A stretch of DNA of 64,000 nt from UBA7672 sp030824255 (lineage in GTDB: Bacteria; Pseudomonadota; Alphaproteobacteria; Caulobacterales; Hyphomonadaceae): NCBI GenBank assembly GCA_942493305.1, contig OW818686.1, positions 2,914,001 through 2,978,000 of the forward strand, given 5' to 3'. Position numbers and translations under genes: made by a program. The notes beneath the pieces are model-generated. The model searched no databases. It was not told where the DNA came from and saw only the letters and a program-made list of their open reading frames with translations. Shown here one piece after another: positions 31,488-38,882 of the stretch; the stretch's first letter is position 1; each line of letters begins with the position of its first letter.

Positions 31488-32624
31488 ATGCGTTTCGCGA
31501 AACTCGCCCTTTCCAGCATCGCGGCCCTCTCGGTTGCAGCGTTCGGCGTCGCCGCCTTCGCGCAGCAGCCGACCGCGCCGGCAACGCCGCCGGCCGAACA
31601 GCCTGCTGTCGCCCCGACGACTGATCCGGCTGCCGCCGCTCCGGTTGATCCCAATGCACCAGTCACGGCTGTGCCCGCGCCGACGACGGAAGTCGTTCCG
31701 CCGCAACCGACCGTGACGCCGCCGACGACGGCCGCAGCTGGCGCCCATGGCGGCGAAGAGCATGCTGCAGCCGGTGACCACGGCTCTGGCGGCCACGGCT
31801 CCCGCATGCCGGCCGAAGGCTGGGCGCACGAGGAGATGTTCGGCACGCTCGACCAGAACGCGATGCAGCGCGGCTTCAAGGTTTACCAGAAGAACTGCTC
31901 GTCCTGTCACGGGATGAAGCTGCTGTCGTTCCGCAATCTCGGCGACGTCGGCGGCCCGTTCTATGACGCGCGCTATCCGAACCCGAACGATAATCCGGTC
32001 GTGAAGAACATCGCCAGCCAGTTCATGGTCTCGAAAGTGGACCCGGACTCGGGCGGCATCGTTTCCGTTCCGGGCATTCCGTCGGACGCCTTCCCGAGCC
32101 CCTACGCCAACGCCATCGCGGCCGCTGTCGCGAACGGCGGCGCTGCTCCGCCGGACCTGTCGGTCATGGGGAAAGCGCGCGCTGGCGGCGCGGGCTATAT
32201 CTACAACCTGCTGCTCGGCTTCACGCCGCCGCCGGCGGGCCTGCAGGTCAACCCGGGCCAGCACTACAATGACAGCTTCCACGGCGACACGGCCGGCCAA
32301 TGGTCGGGTGATCCGCGTCACAAGCCGGCGGGCGGCTTCCTTGCGATGGCTCCGCCGCTGCAGGAACTCGACATCCGCCTCCAGCGCGATTGTGTTGAGG
32401 GCGCTGCGGGCGGCGCGGCGTGCGACAAGAACACGTTCGATGACGGCACGCCGACCACGATGGAGCGTCAGGCTCACGATGTGGCCGTGTTCCTTGCCTG
32501 GGCTTCGGATCCCAAGCAGGTTGCGCGCAAGCAGATGGGTGCGGCTGTGATCCCGTACCTGATGATCCTCGCGATCTTCGTGTTCCTGTCCTACCGCCGC
32601 CTCTGGCGTAATATCGAGCACTAG
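31488..32624 (+). CDS. petC: Cytochrome c1 with a long Pro/Ala-rich N-terminal region
   Basis: 378 residues from the ATG at 31488 (GGGAGAGACAG upstream), about 100 longer than common c1 proteins. A signal peptide ends near AAFAQ. Then roughly residues 25-85 are Pro/Ala/Thr/Val-rich (APATPPAEQPAVAP), followed by a His/Gly stretch (GAHGGEEHAAAGDHG). The haem domain begins near residue 100 with LDQNAMQRGFKVYQKNCSSCHG (CxxCH). Later come YANAIAAAVANGGAAPPDLSVM and the C-terminal anchor VIPYLMILAIFVFLSYRRLWR. Accepts electrons from the Rieske protein and passes them to soluble cytochrome c. Confidence 0.95.
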   Translation: MRFAKLALSSIAALSVAAFGVAAFAQQPTAPATPPAEQPAVAPTTDPAAAAPVDPNAPVTAVPAPTTEVVPPQPTVTPPTTAAAGAHGGEEHAAAGDHGSGGHGSRMPAEGWAHEEMFGTLDQNAMQRGFKVYQKNCSSCHGMKLLSFRNLGDVGGPFYDARYPNPNDNPVVKNIASQFMVSKVDPDSGGIVSVPGIPSDAFPSPYANAIAAAVANGGAAPPDLSVMGKARAGGAGYIYNLLLGFTPPPAGLQVNPGQHYNDSFHGDTAGQWSGDPRHKPAGGFLAMAPPLQELDIRLQRDCVEGAAGGAACDKNTFDDGTPTTMERQAHDVAVFLAWASDPKQVARKQMGAAVIPYLMILAIFVFLSYRRLWRNIEH

Positions 32625-32641
32625 GCTCGAACGACCTATCG

Positions 32642-32680
32642 CTGGCCGGCGCGCGACGGAAATCGCACGCCGGCCAGTTT
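32642..32680 (+). terminator. Terminator of the petABC operon
   Basis: Perfect 10-base stem CTGGCCGGCG (32642-32651) / CGCCGGCCAG (32668-32677), with extra pairing in the loop (GCGA/TCGC), followed by TTTGATT. It starts 17 bases past the petC stop. Confidence 0.75.
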
Positions 32681-32740
32681 GATTCTGCTCAGGACCGTGT
32701 TGGGGGACAGGCGCTAGTCTGCGCTGCGTGGTCAGCCGCG

Positions 32741-32806
32741 ATACGCCGCAAGGCGTATGCCGGGATCCGCGATGTCCTTCGGGGCTGTTGGACGGACGGA
32801 TCCCGG
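32741..32806. repeat. Structured palindromic element between petC and mtnP
   Basis: Two adjacent hairpins. ATACGCC-GCAA-GGCGTAT (32741-32758) has a GNRA loop. CCGGGATCC (32760-32768) / GGATCCCGG (32798-32806) is the second. The layout (TCCCGG box next to a small GC stem) is similar to the element at 23348-23444, so both may belong to one repeat family. Not followed by a T-run. Confidence 0.5.
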
Positions 32807-32911
32807 TTCTTCATATTCGCCCGCGCGCATGAGCGGTCCTTCCGTGCTGGCCGTAACGCCTCGAATGGGTAGAGTGCGGCCACGCCTCAACCGCACCGCA
32901 CGGACCCCAGC

Positions 32912-33790
32912 ATGACCAAATGGACGCTTGGCATCATTGGCGGGTCCGGGCTGTATCAGGTTCCGGGCATCGCGAACGGGCGTTGGGAGACGATCACGTC
33001 GCCCTGGGGCGTGCCGTCTGACCAGGTGTTCCGGGGCCAGCTTGCCGGCGTGGACGTGGTGTTCCTGCCGCGGCACGGACGCGGGCACAGGCTGGGACCG
33101 ACGCAGCTGAACTATCGCGCGAACATCGACGTGATGAAGCGGGCGGGCGTGACGGACATACTCTCGCTGTCGGCGTGCGGCTCCCTGAAGGAGGAAATGG
33201 CGCCGGGCGATTTCGTGCTGGCGGACCAGTTCATCGACCGGACGTTTGCGCGCGAGAAGAGCTTCTATGGCGAGGGAGTGGTGGCGCACGTCTCGATGGC
33301 GCATCCGGTGTCGTCGCGCCTTGCGGGGATTGCCGCTGATGAAAGTGAGGCGCTGGGCGTTCGAACCCATCGCGGTGGGACCTATATAGCTATGGAAGGC
33401 CCGCAATTCTCGTCGCTGGCCGAGTCCAACCTCTATCGCAGCTGGGGCTGCGCGGTGATCGGGATGACGAACATGCCGGAGGCCAAGCTGGCGCGGGAGG
33501 CGGAGATTCCCTATGCCACCGTCGCGATGGTGACCGACTATGACTGCTGGCGCGAGGAAGTGGCGGCGGTTTCCGTTACGGACGTGATGAAAGTCCTGCA
33601 TGGCAATGCAGAAAAGGCGGCGGGGCTGGTGTCACGCGTGGCGCAGCGGATGTCGGTGGCGCCCCGAACTGCGGACCCGGATGGCATTGATACCTGCCTC
33701 GACCATGCGATCATCACGGCTCCGCAGTTCCGCGATGCAGCTCTTGTCTCGCAGCTCGATGCTGTCGCCGGTCGGGTGTTAAGGGCTTGA
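32912..33790 (+). CDS. mtnP: S-methyl-5'-thioadenosine phosphorylase
   Basis: 292 residues. Purine nucleoside phosphorylase class 2/MTAP: LGIIGGSGLYQVPGI at the N-terminus, FLPRHGRGHRLGPTQLNYRANI (phosphate/ribose site), AMEGPQFSSLAES, and GMTNMPEAKLAREAEIPYATVAMVTDYD. It splits methylthioadenosine, the by-product of polyamine synthesis, into adenine and methylthioribose 1-phosphate. The adenine can be salvaged by apt, 4.4 kb downstream. About 290 bases separate it from petC. Confidence 0.93.
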   Translation: MTKWTLGIIGGSGLYQVPGIANGRWETITSPWGVPSDQVFRGQLAGVDVVFLPRHGRGHRLGPTQLNYRANIDVMKRAGVTDILSLSACGSLKEEMAPGDFVLADQFIDRTFAREKSFYGEGVVAHVSMAHPVSSRLAGIAADESEALGVRTHRGGTYIAMEGPQFSSLAESNLYRSWGCAVIGMTNMPEAKLAREAEIPYATVAMVTDYDCWREEVAAVSVTDVMKVLHGNAEKAAGLVSRVAQRMSVAPRTADPDGIDTCLDHAIITAPQFRDAALVSQLDAVAGRVLRA

Positions 33791-33842
33791 CGGAAACGGG
33801 CGCGTACTTCCACATCCCGGGCGCGGCGCGGAAGAGAGTTTG

Positions 33843-34487
33843 ATGCCCGACAACCTTCTGTTGTTCATCGGGCTGACCACGCTGGTCAGTTTCGCGCCGG
33901 GACCGAACGTGATGTTCATCATGTCCCAGGCGGCGCTGCGCGGTCATCGCGCGGGCGTCATGGCCGGGTTCGGCATCCAGATCGCCAACCTCGTTTATTT
34001 CACGCTGACGGCGATGGGCCTTGGCGTGCTGATGCAGACGTCCGAGCTGGCGTTCCTTGTTGTGAAGTGGGCGGGGGCGGGGTGTCTTGCGCTGATCGGG
34101 GCGGCGGCGGTGGCGCGGTCGTTCAAGGGTGAGGCGCCGATCATCGAAGCGGGCCAGCCGGCGCCGGTGATGGCCGTGGGGCGTGGCGCATTCATTGACG
34201 GGCTGATGATCGGGTTCGGAAATCCGAAAACGATCATCTGGTTCATGGTGTTCCTGCCACAGTTCATAAACCCGCAGGGCAATGTGCTGACGCAGACGCT
34301 GGCGCTGGGCGGTCTCGGCGCGCTGATCGATCTTGCGATACAGTGGCTTTACACGCGCCTGGGGGGGCGGCTGTCGCGGTTTCTCGGCAATCACACCATC
34401 CGCAAATGGTTTGAGCGTGGCGTGGGAGCTGTGTTCATCGTGCTCGCGCTTGTGGTGGTGTTCACCTTCAAGCAGGGCGCGCACTAA
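33843..34487 (+). CDS. LysE family exporter
   Basis: 214 residues from ATG 33843 (an adjacent TTG at 33840 is possible). Six hydrophobic segments and the family N-terminus LTTLVSFAPGPNVMFIMSQAALRGHRAG. The SFAPGPN loop and later GFGNPKTIIWFMVFLPQFI are RhtB/LysE hallmarks. Exports an amino acid or derivative; substrate unknown. It is followed after 14 bases by a GST gene on the same strand. Confidence 0.88.
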   Translation: MPDNLLLFIGLTTLVSFAPGPNVMFIMSQAALRGHRAGVMAGFGIQIANLVYFTLTAMGLGVLMQTSELAFLVVKWAGAGCLALIGAAAVARSFKGEAPIIEAGQPAPVMAVGRGAFIDGLMIGFGNPKTIIWFMVFLPQFINPQGNVLTQTLALGGLGALIDLAIQWLYTRLGGRLSRFLGNHTIRKWFERGVGAVFIVLALVVVFTFKQGAH

Positions 34488-34501
34488 GCAGGAGCCAAGG
34501 C

Positions 34502-35149
34502 ATGATCACCCCGCGACTGCATATCGGCGACATGAATTACTCCTCGTGGAGCATGCGGCCATGGCTGGCGCTTCGCCATGGCCGCGTCGTGTTCGAGGAA
34601 GTGAAGCACGATCTGCCGGAAGTGGGCGGCAAGCCGATTTTCGGTGCAATCTCTCCGAATGCGCGCGTGCCGGCGCTGGATCTGGGCGATGGCGTGGTGG
34701 TGGCCGAGAGCCTTGCGATCTGCGAGTGGGCGGCGGAGCAGCAGCCGACGCTATGGCCGCAGGACGCAAATTCGCGTGCGCTGGCGCGGGCGGCTGCGGC
34801 GATCATGCATTCGGGCTTTCCGAACCTGCGCAACGATGCGCCGATGAACATCAAGCGTCGCACGGATGCGGGGCGGATGACGGCGGACGGGCTCAATGAC
34901 GCCGCCAAGGTCGATGCGTTGTGGAGCGAATGGCTGGCGCGCTTTGGCGGGCCATTCCTGTTTGGCGCGTGGTCGATTGCCGACGCGATGTACGCACCGG
35001 TGGTGACGCGGTTCGTGACGTATGCCATCCCTCGATCTGCCGAAGCGCAGGGCTATATCGATCGCATGTGGGCCGAGCCGCACTTCGCGGCATGGGTAAA
35101 AGGCGCTGACGCAGAAACGCGCACGCTGCCTCGGTCGGATCGGGCTTAG
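34502..35149 (+). CDS. Glutathione S-transferase family protein
   Basis: 215 residues. An N-terminal thioredoxin-like domain has the motif NYSSWSMRPWLALR (Ser near the usual catalytic position), and ISPNARVPALDLGDGVVVAESLAICEW contains the cis-Pro and the glutathione gamma-glutamyl-binding E-S pair. The helical C-terminal domain includes FGAWSIADAMYAPVVTRF. Probably cytoplasmic. Substrate unknown. Likely co-transcribed with the LysE exporter before it; convergent with the M16 peptidase, 16 bases away. Confidence 0.87.
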   Translation: MITPRLHIGDMNYSSWSMRPWLALRHGRVVFEEVKHDLPEVGGKPIFGAISPNARVPALDLGDGVVVAESLAICEWAAEQQPTLWPQDANSRALARAAAAIMHSGFPNLRNDAPMNIKRRTDAGRMTADGLNDAAKVDALWSEWLARFGGPFLFGAWSIADAMYAPVVTRFVTYAIPRSAEAQGYIDRMWAEPHFAAWVKGADAETRTLPRSDRA

Positions 35150-35165
35150 GCGGAGCTCATAGACT

Positions 35166-38003
35166 TCAGTCCAGCTTCACCATCACGGGCGCGCCGTAGC
35201 CCAGGGCGGTGAGGCGCTGGGCTTGTGTGGCGGCGTCGCCGACAACGACGAAGTACATGCTATCGGGCTTCATGTAGCGGGCGGCTTTTTCCTGCACGAG
35301 CGGGATGTCGAGGCCTTCAAGTGATGCGTTCTCCTGCGCCACATAATCAGCGGGCAGGCCGTAGTCGCCGATGTTGGCGAGCATGGTGAGCTTGGCGTTG
35401 AGGCTTTCGAAGGAGCGTGCACGGCTCTTGGCGAGCGAGGTGCGGGTGAGGTCGAGGTCGGCGGGCGTGAAGGTTGCGCCATAGTCGCGGACGATATCGC
35501 GCATCAGGGTCGCGGCTTCGAGCGTGACGTTGGAGCGGACCGGACTGGATACGCGGAACTGGCCGGATGTCTTGCCGCCCTGGAAGCCGGAACGGACGCC
35601 GTAGGTGTAGCCTTTGCCCTCGCGCAGTTCCTGCGTCAGACGCGAGGCGAAGCCGCCGCCGCCGAGGATGAAGTTGGCGGCGGAGGCGGCATAGAAATCC
35701 GCATCCGGCCTAGCGGGGCCTGCGCCTGCGAGCAGCAGAACGGACTGCTTTGCGCCGGGCACGTCGTAGAAATAGACCTTCGTTGGCCCCGGGGCGGCGG
35801 GCGGAGTTGATGCAACCGGCGCGGCTTCACCAGCGGGCCACTTCTCGGCAAGGCTGGCGAGCGCCTGTTCGACATCGGCCTGATTGACGGCGCCGGCGAC
35901 GCGGAGGCGTGCGTTTGACGGCACGAGGCCGGCGGTGTGGAAGCCGGCAAGGTCGGCGGGCTGGAAGGAGGCGACGGACGCCTCCGTGCCAAGGGGGCCG
36001 CCGCCGAGGATATGCTGTGGACCCCAGACGAGACGGGAGAGGACACGCTCGGCGATCACATTTGGTTCGGCGCGTTCGCCTTGGATCTGGGCGGTCACGT
36101 TGGCTTTCACCAGTTCGAGTTCGGCCGGGTCCCAGCGCGGCTGGAGCAGCATCTCTTCGACCAGCAGCATGGTGGCGGGGAAGTTGCGGGCGAGCGTGTT
36201 GCCCGAGACGAAGATGCGTTCGTCGCCTGCGGTGGCGCTGACCCGTGCGCCGAGCGATTTGAGCGCATTCTCGAACTGGGCGCGGGTCTTTGTCTGTGTT
36301 CCGCGCGTGAGCATTTCGGCGGTCACGTTGGCGAGGCCAGGGCGGGCGATATCTTCGCGGAGGCGGCCGCCGTCGATCGAGAACTCGAAGGCCACAAGCG
36401 GGAGTTCGCGATCCTCAATACCCGACGCGGCAAGCCCGTTGGCGAGCTGTGTTGTCCAGGGCGTGGGCGCTTTCACCACGGGCGGCGGGCCGACGGGCGG
36501 CTCGACGGAGCGGTCAAAGCTGGAGGGCGTTTTCGGCAGCGGCGTGGCCGGACGATCGGCGGCTGCGTCCACGGCGGCTTCTGCGCCCTGCACGATAGGC
36601 TCTTCCACGACCTTGGCGACGGCGGAGCCTTCGAGGGCCAGCGCGGCCTGGCCTTTCGGAACGAAGCTGGCAGCGACGTGGGTCTTGCCGTCAACATATT
36701 GCGTGAAGACGCGCAGCACGTCTTCCGCGGTGACGGCGCGGAGGCGTGCGAGGTCTTCGTTGGCGAAGTCGGCGCGGCCGAGAATGCCGTCATAGCGGGC
36801 GAGCGTGGCGGCGCGGTTGTTGACTGTGCCGAGGTTGGCGAGGAACTGGGATTCCGCAAGCGCCTTCACGCGTTCGAGCGCTTCCGGCTTGACGCCATCG
36901 GTGCGGAAGGCAGCGAAACCGGCATCCACGGCTGCCTGAACCTTGTCGAGATCGACGCCATCGAAGGCCGTGATGTTGAGGCCAATGAAGCCGGCGAGTT
37001 GGCCGTCGTCGATCAGGCCGCCCACTTCGCCGGCGAGCTTGCCGTCTTCGACGACTGTCTTGTTCAGCGGGGCTTCCTGTCCATCGGTCAGGAGGTCGAG
37101 CAGCATCAGGGAGGGCCAGAAATCCTTGTCGAAGGCGGGCGGGCCGGGCCAGGCGAGCGTGAGTTGCGGCAGGGTGGCGAAGTTGTCTTCGTGGACGAGC
37201 CTGATGGTTCCTGCGAGTGGGGCCGGGCGCGGGGCGGGACGCTCGACGGCTTCGCCCTTTGGAATGTCGTTGAAGTATTTTTCGACCCAGGCTTTCGTCT
37301 GCGCCGTATCGAAATCGCCGGAGAGGACCAGCGTGGTGTTGTTGGGCACGTACCAGCGATGGTGGAAGCTCTTCACATCTTCCAGCGTGGCCGCATCAAG
37401 GTCGGCGAGCGAGCCGATGACGGGCCAGCTGTAGGGGTGGTCTGCCGGGTACATGGTTTCGGAGAGAACCGAAAAGAGGTGGCCGTATGGGCGGTTGTCG
37501 ACGCTCTGGCGCTTCTCGTTCTTGACGACCTGTTTTTCCTTTTCGAGGACGGCGGGCGTCACGGTGTTGATGAAGTAACCGAGCTTGTCGGCTTCCGCCC
37601 AGATCATCTTCTCGAGCGCGTCGTTGGGCACGGTCTGCAGATAGACGGTCTGGTCGTTGTTGGTGAAGCCGTTCGCGCCTGAACCGCCGACGCGCGCCGT
37701 CAGCTTGTCGAGGCCGCCGGGGCCGAGATTTTCGGAATCAAGAAAGAAGAGATGCTCGAACATATGGGCGAAGCCGGTGCGGCCGGGTGTTTCGCGGGCT
37801 GACCCGGCGTGGGCCGCCAACACGACGGAAACCACGGGGTCCGACCGGTCGATGTTGAAGACGACGCGCAGGCCATTATCGAGCGTGAAGGTCTCGACTG
37901 GCACGAGCGGGGCTTCGACTACGGGCTTCTCACCCGCGCCGCAGGAGGCTGCGAGCAAGATGGCGGTCGCGGCAAACGCAGACCTGAACACGTTGACGAT
38001 CAT
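35166..38003 (-). CDS. Two-domain M16 family zinc peptidase, predicted lipoprotein
   Basis: 945 residues. Lipoprotein signal AATAILLAASC with Cys21. The N-terminal M16 half contains the inverted zinc motif HMFEH (His80, Glu83, His84) with the downstream third-ligand region EKEKQVVKNEK, then RWYVPNNTTLVLSGD. A Pro-rich linker (about 480-510) leads into a second M16-like half that lacks HxxEH but keeps a ILGGGGFASRLTQELREGKGYTYG segment typical of the inactive partner. Such fused pairs form the closed chamber used by pitrilysin-like peptidases. Anchored in the periplasm, probably degrading small peptides. It may be driven from the 208-base divergent region before apt. Confidence 0.92.
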   Translation of the reverse strand: MIVNVFRSAFAATAILLAASCGAGEKPVVEAPLVPVETFTLDNGLRVVFNIDRSDPVVSVVLAAHAGSARETPGRTGFAHMFEHLFFLDSENLGPGGLDKLTARVGGSGANGFTNNDQTVYLQTVPNDALEKMIWAEADKLGYFINTVTPAVLEKEKQVVKNEKRQSVDNRPYGHLFSVLSETMYPADHPYSWPVIGSLADLDAATLEDVKSFHHRWYVPNNTTLVLSGDFDTAQTKAWVEKYFNDIPKGEAVERPAPRPAPLAGTIRLVHEDNFATLPQLTLAWPGPPAFDKDFWPSLMLLDLLTDGQEAPLNKTVVEDGKLAGEVGGLIDDGQLAGFIGLNITAFDGVDLDKVQAAVDAGFAAFRTDGVKPEALERVKALAESQFLANLGTVNNRAATLARYDGILGRADFANEDLARLRAVTAEDVLRVFTQYVDGKTHVAASFVPKGQAALALEGSAVAKVVEEPIVQGAEAAVDAAADRPATPLPKTPSSFDRSVEPPVGPPPVVKAPTPWTTQLANGLAASGIEDRELPLVAFEFSIDGGRLREDIARPGLANVTAEMLTRGTQTKTRAQFENALKSLGARVSATAGDERIFVSGNTLARNFPATMLLVEEMLLQPRWDPAELELVKANVTAQIQGERAEPNVIAERVLSRLVWGPQHILGGGPLGTEASVASFQPADLAGFHTAGLVPSNARLRVAGAVNQADVEQALASLAEKWPAGEAAPVASTPPAAPGPTKVYFYDVPGAKQSVLLLAGAGPARPDADFYAASAANFILGGGGFASRLTQELREGKGYTYGVRSGFQGGKTSGQFRVSSPVRSNVTLEAATLMRDIVRDYGATFTPADLDLTRTSLAKSRARSFESLNAKLTMLANIGDYGLPADYVAQENASLEGLDIPLVQEKAARYMKPDSMYFVVVGDAATQAQRLTALGYGAPVMVKLD

Positions 38004-38211
38004 GAGAGTCCTCCCGGCGCGGCGAGATCAGCACGCGCACGGAAGGTGTTCAAGCCGACGGGGGTCAATGGGTCGGCCTGAAATCCGGTGATTTTGCCGG
38101 CGGCAGGCGGGAAACCGGGCACAGGCGGGCGGGGTTGCCCTGACCGCGCTACCGTCACTTCCCCGATAAGATCGGATGCTTTAACCAGACCTGCTGCAAC
38201 AAGGACCGCTC

Positions 38212-38739
38212 ATGGAACTCAAGGATGCCATCCGCACAATTCCGGATTTTCCGAAGAAAGGGATCATGTTCCGGGATGTCACCACGCTGATGGGCAATCC
38301 GCGGGCGTTCCGCCAGGCGGTGGACGAGCTGGTGCAGCCCTACGCCGGTTCGAAGATCGACAAGGTGGCCGGTATCGAGGCGCGCGGGTTTATCCTGGGC
38401 GGGGCGGTGGCGCACCAGCTGTCGGCGGGGTTCGTGCCGCTGCGCAAGAAGGGCAAGCTGCCCCATACCGTCATCACCGAAAGCTATGAGCTGGAATACG
38501 GCGTGGACTCGATGGAGATTCACGCGGATGCAATTGCACCGGGTGACCGGGTATTGCTGGTCGATGACCTTGTGGCGACCGGGGGAACCGCGCTGGCGGC
38601 GATCAAGCTGTTGCGCAAGGCCGGAGCGAAGATTGCCGGGGCCGCCTTTCTCGTCTGCCTGCCGGAGCTGCAAGGCGATTCCAAGCTGGCGGCGCAGGGC
38701 ATCGACGTGACGTATCTGGTCTGGTTCGCCGGGCACTAG
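38212..38739 (+). CDS. apt: Adenine phosphoribosyltransferase
   Basis: 175 residues. Converts adenine and PRPP into AMP. Typical APRT text: LKDAIRTIPDFPKKGIMFRDVTTLM at the start, GIEARGFILGGAVAHQL, FVPLRKKGKLP, LEYGVDSMEIHADAI, and the PRPP-binding loop VLLVDDLVATGGTALAA. Divergent from the M16 peptidase gene. It acts directly after MtnP in methylthioadenosine salvage. Confidence 0.96.
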   Translation: MELKDAIRTIPDFPKKGIMFRDVTTLMGNPRAFRQAVDELVQPYAGSKIDKVAGIEARGFILGGAVAHQLSAGFVPLRKKGKLPHTVITESYELEYGVDSMEIHADAIAPGDRVLLVDDLVATGGTALAAIKLLRKAGAKIAGAAFLVCLPELQGDSKLAAQGIDVTYLVWFAGH

Positions 38740-38882
38740 GCTCATTCCGCTGGACGGCAAACGGGCGCGACCTAGGTCAGTGTCATCGCGGGGGGCGGCC
38801 TTACCCAAGCTATCCGACGATCCGGAGCTTGCAAGGCGCGGCGCAACTCGCGACATATGGCGCGGGCTGCTGAGGAAAATTC

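Noticed and set aside
30386..31879. 497-residue minus-strand frame over petB/petC
   Set aside because: Overlaps two strongly conserved cytochrome genes; composition typical of antisense.
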